A stretch of 64,000 bases of DNA from Turnera subulata (GCA_028386065.3 JAKUCV010004297.1:20954-84953), one strand, 5' to 3'. Positions 45,626 to 55,982 are shown, counted from the stretch's first letter. The notes: generated by a model from the sequence alone, not told the origin. Made by a program: numbers and translations.

Positions 45626-47189
45626 TGTGAACACCCAAATTTGACCCATGAAATTTATATTGAGATTAGACTCCAAACATGTTTGAATCATAAGATTGAT
45701 GAGTTAGTCTTGGGTTGAAGCATGGGTGGGGTTTAATTTTAGTATAATTTATACGTTATAGTAATTAAGATTTTTATATGCCTAGGATTAATGAGACGAT
45801 TTAATCATGGGATATGCTAAGGACTAAATTGCTAAAATGTATTTTATCTCATTAAATTTGGCCTTGTTTATTTATTATACCCAATTATATTTATTCTTGG
45901 GTTCAAGATAAATGTAAGGGTCCAATTTAATAAGGTATGGACTTTTCTTCGGAGTTGCACAACCCATTAACACCTTGCTTGCAGACAAATTTAGCTCTGA
46001 TTTTCGTAGAAAATCAGAGTTAAATCATTCCTTAATAGCAAGAATGTTTTTGGTATGATTTTTGCTTAAAATGAGGAATCAATGTGTAGTTAGTCAATTA
46101 GAAGATGATTGAGAGGAGTAGTAATCAAGAAAGCAGAGGATTCTGGGCAATCTAGAGGTTAATTACGCGGTAGGATCAATCAGGGAGGGATTAGGGAAGA
46201 ATCGGGACCGAAAAAGGAAAGAACGGGTGAGACGCGTAGGCACGGGCGGTCGTCTCGGGATGACCGCTTGCTGTCATTCATAGGATGACCGCCAGCCATG
46301 GCGGTCATGCACACCCAGAAACGCATTTTCTTCCCGATTTTCACCCGTAATCTGATTCTACTCGATTTTGGCCCAGATTTTTGACCATTACCTTGATCAT
46401 TAAGTTGGTCCACGCCCCTAGGCTACCCAGAACACTATAAATACGACCCTCCTCTCACATTCCGGGGGACATTCTATCACACAAACACTCTTCATATAGC
46501 TTTGAAGCTTGGAGAATTCTCCAAGCTTAAGAAATAGTTCCATAGGCAAAACTCTGGCAAAATTTCGTGGGTAGCATCATCCATTGATGGCAGGAAAGGG
46601 GAAAATCAAGAAGAACTCCTACATTGAGTTGAGGTGTGGGAGGAAATTGTGTGGGAGGCACAACCCAAACCAAGCAGCTAGAGGAAGGCTACAAGAGGTA
46701 ATCCTAATCCCTTTTTGTCTGACCAATTATTGTTGAGATGTTGATGTTGATGATGATGTGACTGTTGTGATGCCATGTCAGGAACTACGTGGGCTTTGAA
46801 CCTGGTCGCCGGGGTACGTAGGTGGTTTCTAGTGGTGGAAACTCAAGCCCAATCTTCTTCTTCTCCCCTTTCTATTTTAGTTACAGTTATTATGTGTTTT
46901 GTTGTTCACACTTGCACACTTGCACAAGGCATACAAAGTCCTTCAATTGCATAAGGTTACGCCCCAACATGGATGGGTGCCTAACACCTTCCCATCCATG
47001 ACGAATCCCCGGGTCCAGCATCCTTGGTTCGTTATCTAGTTGCCTAAACGGAGTCATGTGAGGGTTTTTCCCGAGTTTTTTCCTTTAATAAAACTTGGGT
47101 GGCGACTCCAAAGATGTTGGATGACGGTTATGAAGAAGGTGTAAGGAATAGGTGAATAGGCCCATGTGATTTTGGGTCGGGTATTCACA
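45626..47189 (+). repeat. Tat B LTR 3
   Basis: It starts with an intact TGTGAACACCC, preceded by the purine tract ACGAGGGGCTTC, and ends GGGTATTCACA. The palindrome cluster (46245-46308) is shortened by deletion. The leader hairpin (46505-46528) is a perfect loopless palindrome. Confidence 0.9.
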
Positions 47190-47577
47190 CTAACAAAGTA
47201 TTGATCAACTATGAGGGACAAGTTTATGAATTCCCCTTTGCCCAGCAAGTATTTCAGTTGGTTGCCATCAAGGGATAGAAAGGAACTAACCTTCAGCTCA
47301 GCTATCGCAGTAGGAGAGATCATGGCAATGTCCTCCCCTTCAGAAGTGCGCCGAATTCATCTACCGTAGGACAAAGTTCTGCCATAGAGTGACCAAAGTG
47401 GAACACATGATGATCGCGATCCCAGAACATAGCAGCAGCACGAATTAAGCCCTCATCAATCTTCACATTGGCCAAGTCGAACAAAGCACATAGTCCGGCT
47501 GGCTTGAGGTCAAAGCGACGTGTTTGCGAGATGCTCTCCATCGATTGGAACACCTTGGCACGAAAATCTTCACTCAT
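47190..47577 (-). pseudogene. Element A antisense accessory gene, 5' part
   Basis: It starts MSEDFRAKVF at 47577 and reads through FHFGHSMAELCPTVDEFGALL, with a frame change near 47320, to LIVDQYFV at 47190, where the nested B block begins. It continues at 31585 downward. Comparison with 42605-43916 supports the join. Confidence 0.78.
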
Positions 47578-47643
47578 ATTTGCGTTAGATGTGCTTGAGA
47601 TGTGTTCTGACAAGTTGTGAAGAGTCCTGGGTACCTAAGGTTT

Positions 47644-47840
47644 TGTTTATAATGATTTGAGGTCGGTGGAATCCGCACAAACCCTAAAGCCCAAACCCAA
47701 AAACAAAAAAGGAAAAAAAGAGAGGCCCAGGAGCTACGACCGCCGGCGCGGGCAGTCATGACAAGAAGATCGCCACGTCTGGTGGGCATCCAGAGAAGAC
47801 TGCCAAGAGGTGGCGGTCATTCCTCCCTATGACCGCCCGG
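47644..47840 (-). promoter_or_regulatory. Promoter region of element A antisense gene
   Basis: TTATAAAC (about 47645-47654) is a TATA box about 70 bp upstream of the ATG. Beginning about 80 bp further upstream, between 47738 and 47840, lie ACGACCGCC-GGCGCG-GGCAGTCAT and two further dyads, equivalent to the cluster at 44088-44185. Confidence 0.7.
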
Positions 47841-48159
47841 CCGGCACTGTTCATCTGTAGAAAAATTCCGAAAAAAATCTGAAAAAATTAAGAGGGAGGG
47901 GAAAAGAAGAGGAAAAAGGAGGATATAAAAGAGAGGGGAGGAAAACATGTACATCTAGGGGCATTTTATGATCTTTTGCTTGAATTTGCAATGATATGAG
48001 CTATGATATGCCTGCAATGTGTTAGACATATGCTTTGCTTTGGAATGTTAAATCTTTTGAAAACCTGATAAGTCTATTCTTAGAATGATTGTTTTGAGTT
48101 GAGGCTCTCTGAGTAGAAGAAGAACCAAGGGATCCATAAGCACACTTGGCCTAGACTAG

Positions 48160-48430
48160 TTGAGACCTGAGGTTGCCAGGGGCAGATACCCCTAAGATAG
48201 AAGTAGAATCGATAAGAGTTGCCAAGGGCAGATACCCCTAAGATAGAAGTAGAATCAATGAGAGTTGCCAGGGGCAAATACCCCTAAGACAGAAGTAGAG
48301 CCAATAAGAGTTGCCAGGGGCAGATACCCCTAAGATAGAAGTAGAGCTGATGAGAGTTGCCAGGGGGAGATACCCGTAAGATAGAAGTAGAACCGATGAG
48401 AGTTGCAAGGGACAGATGCCCCTAAGATAG
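48160..48430. repeat. Tandem repeat in element A 3' region
   Basis: Six units of about 45 bp, with GAGAGTTGCCAGGGGCAGA and TACCCCTAAGATAGAAGTAG. The core GGGGCAGATACCCC is self-complementary at its ends, as in the other Tat arrays. Confidence 0.88.
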
Positions 48431-48793
48431 AGTTAATGAAGACGTTAAGGGATAGATATCACAGGGACGATGTCCCGACTCGGAGAAGCACCGAGATGAC
48501 GAAGATGAGATAGGCCTCCGGGATGAGATGATTCCCGGTAGCCCTTGGGTCCTGACGGGTCCCAAGACCTGGGGATGAGATGATTCTCGATAACCCTTGG
48601 AATGAGATGAGTCCCAAGACCCTGATAGATGAGATGATTCTATCACAAACCTCGGGATAAGACGATTCTCAAGGTGGAGCATGTGATGCTCCAGCCTTTG
48701 GTCCACAATACTCACATCCATTATCCAAATTTGGTTGCTCCTTTCTTGCGTTGCTTCGTCCTTAGTTTTAAGGACTCACCAACGAGGGGTATC

Positions 48794-50401
48794 TGTGAAC
48801 ACCCAAATTTGACCCATGAAAATTCTATTAAACTAGGCTTTAGACATGTTTGAGCCATAAGATTAGCAAGATGAGTTAGTCTTGGGTTGAAGTGTGGATG
48901 AAGTTTATTTTTAGTAGAATTCATGCATTATAGTAATTGAGGCCTCTACGTGCTTAGACCCTAGGATTAATAAGATGATTTAATCATAGGATAAAAATAT
49001 ATGATAAGGATTAAATTGCTAAAAATGCATTTTAATTCCTTAGCTTGGGCTTGTTTGTTTATTCTTTAAACCCAATTATATTGAGATGATTTATTCTTGG
49101 GTTAAAGAAAAATGTAAGGGTCTAAATTAATGAAATATGGACCTTTTCAAGAGTTGCACAGCCCATTAATACCTTGCTTGCAGACAAATTTAACCTTAAT
49201 TTTCGTGGAAAATCAGAGTTAAATCATTCCTTAGTAGTAAGAGTGGTTTTGGTATGATTTTAGCTTAAAATGGGGAATCAATGTGTAATCAATCAATTAG
49301 GAGAAGATTAAGAGGAGTAATAATCAAGAAAGCAGAGGATTCTGGGCAGTCTAAGGGTTAATTATGCGGTAGGATCAATCAGGGATAAATTAGGGGAGAA
49401 TCGAGATCGAAAAAGAAAAGAACGGGTGTAACGCGCAGGCGTGGGGCGGTCTTCCTTCTATGACTGCCCGGCCTGGCTGTCATCCAAAGGATGACCGCCG
49501 GCCATGGCGGTCATATGCACCCAGAACGTGTCTTTTACCCCCGATTTCGCTCCTAATTATTCTACTCGGTTTTGGCCCAGTTTTTTGGCCATTACCTTGA
49601 TCATTAAGCTGGTCCATGCCCCTGGGCTACCCAAAACACTGTAAATAGGACCCCCCTCTCACTTTTCAAGGGGACAGACATTCTATTACACACACACTCT
49701 TCATAAGCTTTTGAGCTTGGAGAAACTCTACTTCTCCAAGCTTAAGAAATAGTTCTATAGGCAAAATTCTGGTGGAATTTCGTGGGGAATACCAATATTG
49801 AAGGCAGCAAGAGGTAGATCAAGAAGAACTCCAAGATTGAGTTAAGGAGTGGGAGGAAATTGCGTGAAAGACACAACCCAAACCAAGGAGCTAGAGGAGG
49901 GCTACAAGAGGTAATCCTAATCCCTTTTTACTTGACTGATTGCTTCTGAGATGTTGATGTTTATGACGATGTGACTGTTGTGATGCCATGTCAAGAACTA
50001 CGTGGGCTTTGAACCCAGTCGCCGGGGTACGTAGGTGGTTTCTAGTGGTGGAAACTCAAGCTCAATCTTCTTATTCCCCCCTTTCTTTTTAGTTTCAATT
50101 ATTATGTGTTTTGTTGTTCACACTTGCACACTTGCACAAGGCATACAAGATCTTTCAATTGCACAAGGTTTCACCCCAACATGGTTGGGTGCCTAACACT
50201 TTCCCATCCATGACGAATCCCCGGGTCCAGCATCTTTGGTTCGCTATCTAGTTGCCTAAACGGAGTCATATGAAGGCTTTTCCTGAGTTTTGTCCTTTAA
50301 TAAAACTTGGGTGGCGACTCCAAAGATGCTGGATGACGATTATGAGGAAGGTGTAAGGAATAGGTGAATAGGCCCAAGTGATTTTGGGTCGGGTATTCAC
50401 A
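48794..50401 (+). repeat. Element A 3' LTR
   Basis: It starts TGTGAACACCC after the purine tract ACGAGGGGTATC and ends GGGTATTCACA. It matches the 5' LTR at 9445-10737 plus 25319-25658, except for a deletion within the palindrome cluster near 49446. Confidence 0.92.
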
Positions 50402-51910
50402 GCCAGTAGAGTGCTTTTATTCAAAGTTACTTTATCTTCTCTCCCCCTTTACTACATGTCCCTTTTCAGGATACCTACTGGTGTGTCCAAAAAATTAACT
50501 CAGGTTCAAAGGAAATTCCTGTGGAGTGGCTGTCAAGAGAAAAAAAAATTGTGTTGAGTGGCCTGGGATAATTTGGCCAGACCAAAGGAATTCGTAGGGC
50601 TAGGTATTGAACCTTTAGCCATTAAGAACAACAGCCTATGTTTGAAATGGTATTGGAGGTTCTTGCAACAGGAGTAGTCGGTGTGGAGATTTTTTATCAA
50701 AGAAAAATGTATGAAGTCTGCAAGGAAGATCGAACTAGTTTTCTGCCATCAAAAGATGTCATGTCTTTGGCGAAATGTGATTAGGTGTGCTGACGATAGA
50801 AGCAGGTCCAATAATGCGCTGATAGATAACTTGTCTCTTCAAGTGAGATCTGGCTCTAGAATCTCATTTTGGCATGACAAATGGTGCTCTCTTGGCGTCT
50901 TGAGTATTGCCTTCCCTAGGCTTTTCTCGATGAGTCTACATCAAGATGATTCACTCGCTTATTTCTTCCATGTGGTTTCAGTATCATTGGCTGAATTGTG
51001 GAGAAGGAAATTGTATGAGTGGGAAGAAGCTCATTGTAGGAGAATTGACGATGAATTGAGATTAACTCTTTTTAATCCATAGCAGGAGGATCGGTGGGTG
51101 TGGAATTCCTCTAAAGATCACACTTATTCGGTGAAAGCCGGTAAGGAGTTTATCATACAGGCTTCAGTGCAGCGAGCTAAACCACCCAACATTTGGTTGA
51201 ACCTATGTCCTCCGAAAATTGAATGCTTCTTATGGCAAGCCATTAATGAAGGCAAATCTAATCAGGTGAAGCATCTTACCTTCTGATTAGGGCCTTTGTG
51301 CGTTATGCGACCAGGAGATAGAGTCTAATGAGCATTTATTTCTGCAATGCCATTTTTCTTGGGCCTTCTGGTATAAATTCAGCCACTGGTGGGGGATTTC
51401 ATGGGCAGTATTGGAATCTATAGAAGATTGACTTCTTCATTGGCCTTGGTGGGAGGTTTCACACTCAAGAAGATCAATTTGGATGATGCTGGGCTACTCC
51501 ATTTTTTGGTCTATTTGGATTGCGAGGAACAAGAAGATTTTTAACAATGAGGACATCAAATGGGACTGTCTATTTGATATTATAGTCTTGAGAGTCTTTT
51601 GGTGGTTCAAAGCATTGCAACTGGATTTCCCATACTGTCATTACAGCATTTTAGCATCCGTTCATACTTTAAAGCTATGGAGAGGCATTAGCAGGAAATT
51701 CGATTGATGGTTTGGTTGTTTTCAATATTGCATGAGAAGCTTATGTAATCTGCTTGGTGTCATATTACCAATGTAACCTTTTTCTATCCTGTATGCTGCA
51801 CTTGTCCTGACCTGTCACCTCCTTGATGACTTGTTCAGTGACTTTGGTGTTTTTCTGTAAGACTTTGTTTTCATCAATAAATGAAGTCTCGATTAGTATC
51901 AAAAAAAAAA
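50402..51910 (+). pseudogene. LINE segment 2: end of reverse transcriptase, zf-RVT domain and poly(A)
   Basis: It resumes with RVLLFKVTLSSLPLYYMSLF and IPTGVSKKLTQVQRKFLW, which follow the reverse transcriptase in plant LINEs. Next come ISFWHDKWC and PPKIECFLWQ, the zf-RVT region, then ESNEHLFLQC and SIWIARNKKIFNN near the C-terminus. Several stops and frameshifts break it. A run of A (51901-51910) is the LINE tail, followed by the host duplication CCCTGTTAA. Confidence 0.9.
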
Positions 51911-51969
51911 CCCTGTTAAACTCTATATGCAAGTCTTTTTTATCCAAATTTGATTGTGTTCAATAGAAG
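51911..51969. repeat. Host sequence resuming after the nest
   Basis: These 59 bp match 8586-8644 with two changes, as expected for the end of the second tandem unit that the LINE entered. Confidence 0.85.
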
Positions 51970-52010
51970 CAGAACATGCAAACATTTTAAGTACTACACA
52001 ATAAACAAGA

Positions 52011-52540
52011 TCAACCAAAAGCACATTTTGGAGGTTTGATCCACATCAAACACAGGTTTTCCTTCTGTATATCACCATAGATTTCTACATTACTGTCCCT
52101 CATTCGATTCCGGATGGAGTACGAGAGGGGTTCGAGAATCAGTATTGCATCTGTATGTTGGCTGGCTTCTCCCACGGCCAGAAATAAGGAGGAGTTGCTC
52201 ATGGGTACATTAAGAATTGGTGGTGCTACTGCTGCTGATCCATTGCAAATACTTTCTTCCCCCAACCAAATATTTTTTGAGAAATCAAACCTCCAAATCT
52301 TCCAATCATCATCATCATTTTTTTTTATGGTTGACTTGTATCAATTGTTTATCAGATTCAACTATAAACTTTCTCAGAGGTCCCTGTGGAATATTTCGAT
52401 TCAATAACCTCTACCACCACTCGTCATCACTGGCCAACACAAACCAATGATCCAAAGTAACATTAAATCTGTCTGGCGTTCCTCTCATAGAAAGACAATA
52501 GGAAGTCTCGTCTAAGTAAACGACGCTGACCATCAATTCC
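52011..52540 (-). pseudogene. Unrecognised host gene fragment
   Basis: On the minus strand the frames read MVSVVYLDETSYCLSMRG, LDHWFVLASDDEWW, then after a break WKIWRFDF and GEESICNG...CLMWIKPPKCAFG, ending at 52011. The composition looks like a real plant protein end, but I do not recognise the family. A stop after DEWW and frame changes suggest decay. It could also be the last exon of a gene whose other parts were lost. Confidence 0.4.
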
Positions 52541-52930
52541 AAAAAATCCTCCCAATCACTCCCTTCTTCCAACTCTGATCACCATGGTCACATATCATAA
52601 TATAATGTTTCTGTCGAACAATGTTCAGCTATCACAACGTGAACAATGCGCAACATTAAGCACTAACATTTCACACTACCAACCTCGTCACACAGGCAGA
52701 CTATACTGAGACTAAGCAAGACTAACTTACACCAGGAAGGTGGTGCAGAACCTGAGCTGAGGAAGATAGAAAAACTTACAAACACTAACAACCAGACAAA
52801 AAATAAGAATAGAGAGAAAACTCTTTTAAAAATACTCAGAGAAATGCTAGAGAGAAATGCTTGAAAGCTTTTTGGGATGTATATTTCACTAGAGAGTAAA
52901 GCCTTATATAGGCTACAAAAACTAGCATTT
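52541..52930. other. Host flank of the SIRE insertion, no gene
   Basis: No gene is supported. CCTATATAAGG on the minus strand near 52904-52914 is a good TATA-like sequence, followed by purine-rich sequence. It could be the promoter of a lost gene or part of another decayed LTR. Confidence 0.35.
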
Positions 52931-53435
52931 TGTAAGCCCAAACAAGCTAAGAGGGGGGGTGAATTAGCGATTAAGAACTAATTAAAAACTTTAAACAATA
53001 ATAATTGCGGAATTAAAAAGGAGAGAAAGACAAACCGATTTATACTGGTTCACACACACACAACCCGTGTGGCTAATCCAGTCCTCCGAGAGACTCTCTC
53101 GAAGATTCCACTATTACCGTTAAGCTTCCGGGTGCTTAACAAACCGTTTACAACTCCTGCTTGAAGATTCCACACTTCAAGACTTTTCCCACAGAAAGAA
53201 AACCCTCTTCCTATGAATTCACTACAAGGGAACAATCCTCCCTCAAGGTGTGTGATTACAATTGAGTCACTCAAAGCAAAAACTCTCTCCAAGAGTAGGT
53301 ATGAGTATACAAAGTAAGCTCTATAAGGAAACTCTCAATTCTCAATAATATTGGCTCATAAATGATTTTTATGTATAACAATGAATGCTTGAAATCGTAG
53401 AGAGTTGATGTATGTAAAACAGAGACCTACATGCT

Positions 53436-53447
53436 CTATTTATAAGG
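53436..53447 (-). promoter_or_regulatory. TATA box of SIRE LTR
   Basis: CCTTATAAATAG on the minus strand lies about 95 bp downstream, in the transcription direction, of the last ACATCGATGT site. Confidence 0.65.
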
Positions 53448-53542
53448 TTAAAAACATGCATTACCGTTGGAAAATCAGTTCACAACATCTTTAAACAAAG
53501 TATCATGGAAAGGTGAAAAGTATATCTGCTCATGTCGGCTGA

Positions 53543-53913
53543 ACATCGATGTTGCCAATCAGGACATCGATGTTCTAGCCTTTGAATATGCATTATTGGC
53601 CCAACGGTCATAAGGACATCGATGTTGCAAAGGTGGACATCGATGTCCTGGCCAGTGAATATGAATTATTGGGGCTAACGGTCACTAGAACATCGATGTT
53701 GGCCAGAAGGATATCGATGTTCCACAAGATATTGTCCAAGACCCGAGACAAAATAACATCGATGTTCCTTAGGTGAACATCGATGTTTTGGACATTCCCA
53801 AAACAGTTTTGAAACCTGATTCAATAGGACATAGATGTTCAAAGCTTAGAAACTTCCTTGACAGCTTTGGTTTCAATGCAGGACATCGATGTTCAAAATT
53901 TGGACATCGATGT
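53543..53913. promoter_or_regulatory. ACATCGATGT palindrome array, LTR
   Basis: There are five pairs with starts exactly 21 bp apart: 53543/53564, 53616/53637, 53690/53711, 53756/53777 and 53883/53904, plus a single at 53829. Nine sites are perfect; 53711 and 53829 have one mismatch. Most successive pairs are 66-74 bp apart. Confidence 0.9.
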
Positions 53914-54221
53914 TCAAGGCTCGGAAGACATAAATATGATTGAGATGGAATCTAATTGATGCATGAGTGAAAACGATTTTGTTTGAGCCAATAACATAGA
54001 GACATTGAATGTTTAACCTTGTACAGAATTGAGTTCCTAACTCTTCTTGTTCTTCTTGCTTGATCGTGTCACTTCCATTCTTGAACTCTTGATCACATAA
54101 GGTTTTTACTCTTGTTTATTTCTTTTGCTTCATAATAATGATCATCCTAATACAAGGTTGATTTGTCATTATCAAAACCTGAATGGAATAGAAAGATATT
54201 AGCAAAACATTATTTTCAACA

Positions 54222-54235
54222 ATTTCCCCCTTTTT
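54222..54235 (-). other. SIRE polypurine tract
   Basis: AAAAAGGGGGAAAT on the minus strand directly abuts the TGTTG start of the 3' LTR, the usual SIRE arrangement. Confidence 0.85.
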
Positions 54236-54468
54236 GATAATGACAAACAAGTTGAAGTATGTGCCCATTAGTTCCCCCTATGTTTTAGCAATGGTGCCAT
54301 TTAATTTGAACTTGTGTGGTGCCATTTAATTTGAACTTGGTGTGCACATACATGTAAATTTGTTTTTCCCCTTTTGGCATTAGCAAAAAGAAACAGAAAA
54401 GACAAGGGCAAGTTTTTATTCAAATGGAAGAACATGAAGGATAACATAGGAAAGAAAAAGGTTGGGTG

Positions 54469-55725
54469 TTAGGGCCCATCATCATCATCGTAGTTGACAT
54501 CTTCTTCATCGTCGGCAGCAACTTCTTCTTCTTCATTGTCCGCTTCCATGTCCATGGGATCACCGGCCACAGTGGGATCATATGGCTCATCATCATCATT
54601 ACCCTCAGCTTCGAAATCATAGCCATGAAAGGTTGTATGATAGGGTGGAGGTTGATAGTGGACTCTATCAAAGTAGGACCGAAGAGCATGCCCTTGGCGT
54701 TGAACTTCGAAGTCAATGCGATCAATGGACCGTCCCATGCTATTAACACTCATTTGAAGATGGGTAAGAGAGGCTGCAATCGATTTAAGAGTGACGACAG
54801 AAGCTTGAGGAGCCGGTTCGGGACAAGCTGGTGCTACGGAACTCGCACCCGGTGAAAGTCTGGGTGCTTGCTCGGATTTACCGGTTCGGAAGGTGTCATC
54901 ACTAATTGCCCACGTTTTTGTATGAGAGACTTGGGGACCTTCCCGAGCATCAATTCCGGCCTATAGGAGAATGTCCAACACCATGATGGGATAGGGCAGA
55001 GGATGATGGGTGGATTGAGGCGGATAGTCGGTCATGTGCATAAGCACAAAACGTGCCCAATTAATTGGAGCATGATGAAAAATGGCATGGAGTATCTTCA
55101 CATCCTCAATAAATAGGACGGTATGATTTCCGGGTCGTGGCTTGATCACCCGGGTGATGAGATAAAACAGAACACGATTCTCCGGAGGAAGAGAATGAAT
55201 TGTTGGTCTTTTGGAATGGGCGGTACGGACAACCTCCGTGAAACCGAGTGCTTACAAAAGAGGAGCTTCAATGGTCGTGATGAAATGAGGTCCGCCATAA
55301 GAGGCAATATCCTCACCCTGAGATGGTAAGCCGGAAACTGCCCCGAATTGCTCGAGAGTCAAAGAGATATCAATTCCATTCACCTGAGCTGTTAACACGT
55401 CACCATCGCGATGGAGGGTGGAGTAGAAGGCTCGGGTAAAATCGGAACTATATTGATGACTTCGGTTGGTCACAAATTCCCACAATCCAGATGCTCGAAG
55501 GTGCTCTTCAAGTCGAGTGTAGTTCTTCTCCCTCGGATAAGAGACCGGAAGATACCGGGGAGGAAAAATTTGACGAGTGTGAAAGAGTGATTGATAGAGT
55601 GTGAGTTGTGCACGTGAAGTGAACCAAACAGCAGATTGGTCATCCAAAGGTATTTTAGAAGAAGAGGAAGAAGGACCTCCTCTTTTGGTGGGTTGTCTCA
55701 CAGGCGTTTTGCCGTGTCTGCCCAT
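54469..55725 (-). pseudogene. SIRE env-like protein, two in-frame stops
   Basis: ATG at 55725. The whole frame to 54469 is about 418 codons and stays in one phase, broken only by TAA (55252-55254) and TAG (54961-54963). Residues 40-250 form the putative plant transposon domain (AVWFTSRAQLTLYQSLF, FTRAFYSTLH, ISLTLEQFGAVSGLP, NRVLFYLITRVIKP, INWARFVLMHM). A coiled-coil-like segment follows (SLTHLQMSVNSMGRSIDR), then a very acidic tail (NEEEEVAADDEEDVNYDDDD). This matches SIRE ORF2. I see no signal peptide or membrane helix, so fusion or entry functions are unsupported. A helical scaffold plus acidic tail could suit a nuclear factor. It has its own TATA box with the palindrome array upstream. 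Confidence 0.82.
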
Positions 55726-55840
55726 AGTATAAGTGTTGAATCAGGGAGTATAGAGGTGAAGATATGAAGGATATGGAGTAGAGAATGCAAGAAGAAGACT
55801 TGGATAGATTGTGGAGAAGAGTGGAAATGTACAGGAATAT

Positions 55841-55850
55841 ATTTTATAAA
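55841..55850 (-). promoter_or_regulatory. TATA box of SIRE env-like gene
   Basis: TTTATAAAAT on the minus strand lies about 115 bp upstream of the ATG at 55725 and about 135 bp from the nearest palindrome site (55983). Confidence 0.6.
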
Positions 55851-55982
55851 GAAGGCAACAGAAAAATAGCTGTTGGGAGCTGGTAACGGCTAGTAACGGC
55901 TATAAACGACTAGAAAATTTTGAAGACAACGGTCAATAAATCTCCCAACGGCTATATTTTTTTTTTGAAAATCCGCAGCTGA

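Larger units (their letters stand above)
31586..47189 (+). mobile_element. Three-LTR block of non-autonomous Tat/Ogre-like derivatives (B)
   Basis: The order is LTR (31586-33186), gag-only interior, LTR (37415-39024), gag-protease-antisense-gene interior, LTR (45626-47189). Both interiors lack reverse transcriptase, RNase H and integrase. The LTRs form one subfamily (AAAATTATATTGAGATTAGA), distinct from element A. The block sits inside the antisense gene of A, whose two halves align across it. Flanks are GTAAT and CTAAC, not a clean duplication. A shared middle LTR points to unequal recombination between two related elements. Confidence 0.82.
9445..50401 (+). mobile_element. Tat/Ogre-like Ty3/gypsy element A, with nested insertions
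   Basis: The 5' LTR (9445-10737 plus 25314-25658) and 3' LTR (48794-50401) belong to the same LTR subfamily. They share AAAATTCTATTAAACTAGG near the start, unlike the LTRs of the inner block. Flanks are GCCGG on the left and GCCAG on the right, a 5-bp target duplication with one change, and the LINE reading frame closes when the element is removed. The internal region runs 25659-31585 and 47190-48793. It holds gag remnants, reverse transcriptase, two RNase H domains, integrase, an antisense spliced gene and 3' tandem repeats, the known Tat-lineage plan. An Athila lies in its 5' LTR and a three-LTR Tat block in its antisense gene. Confidence 0.88.
52931..54221 (-). repeat. SIRE-like 3' LTR
   Basis: On the minus strand it starts TGTTGAAAATAATG directly after the polypurine tract and ends GGGCTTACA. 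CTAATTCACCCCCCCTCTTAG near its end is characteristic of SIRE LTRs. It is 1291 bp. It carries the ACATCGATGT palindromes (53543-53913) upstream of a TATA box TTATAAATAGAGC (53436-53447). Confidence 0.88.

Noticed and set aside
31586..47189. Clean 5-bp target duplication around the B block
   Set aside because: Flanks GTAAT and CTAAC agree at only three central bases and the left LTR start is degraded, so I do not claim a duplication.
8586..51969. 59-bp LINE target-site duplication
   Set aside because: Explained by a pre-existing tandem duplication of about 105 bp plus a 9-bp true duplication.
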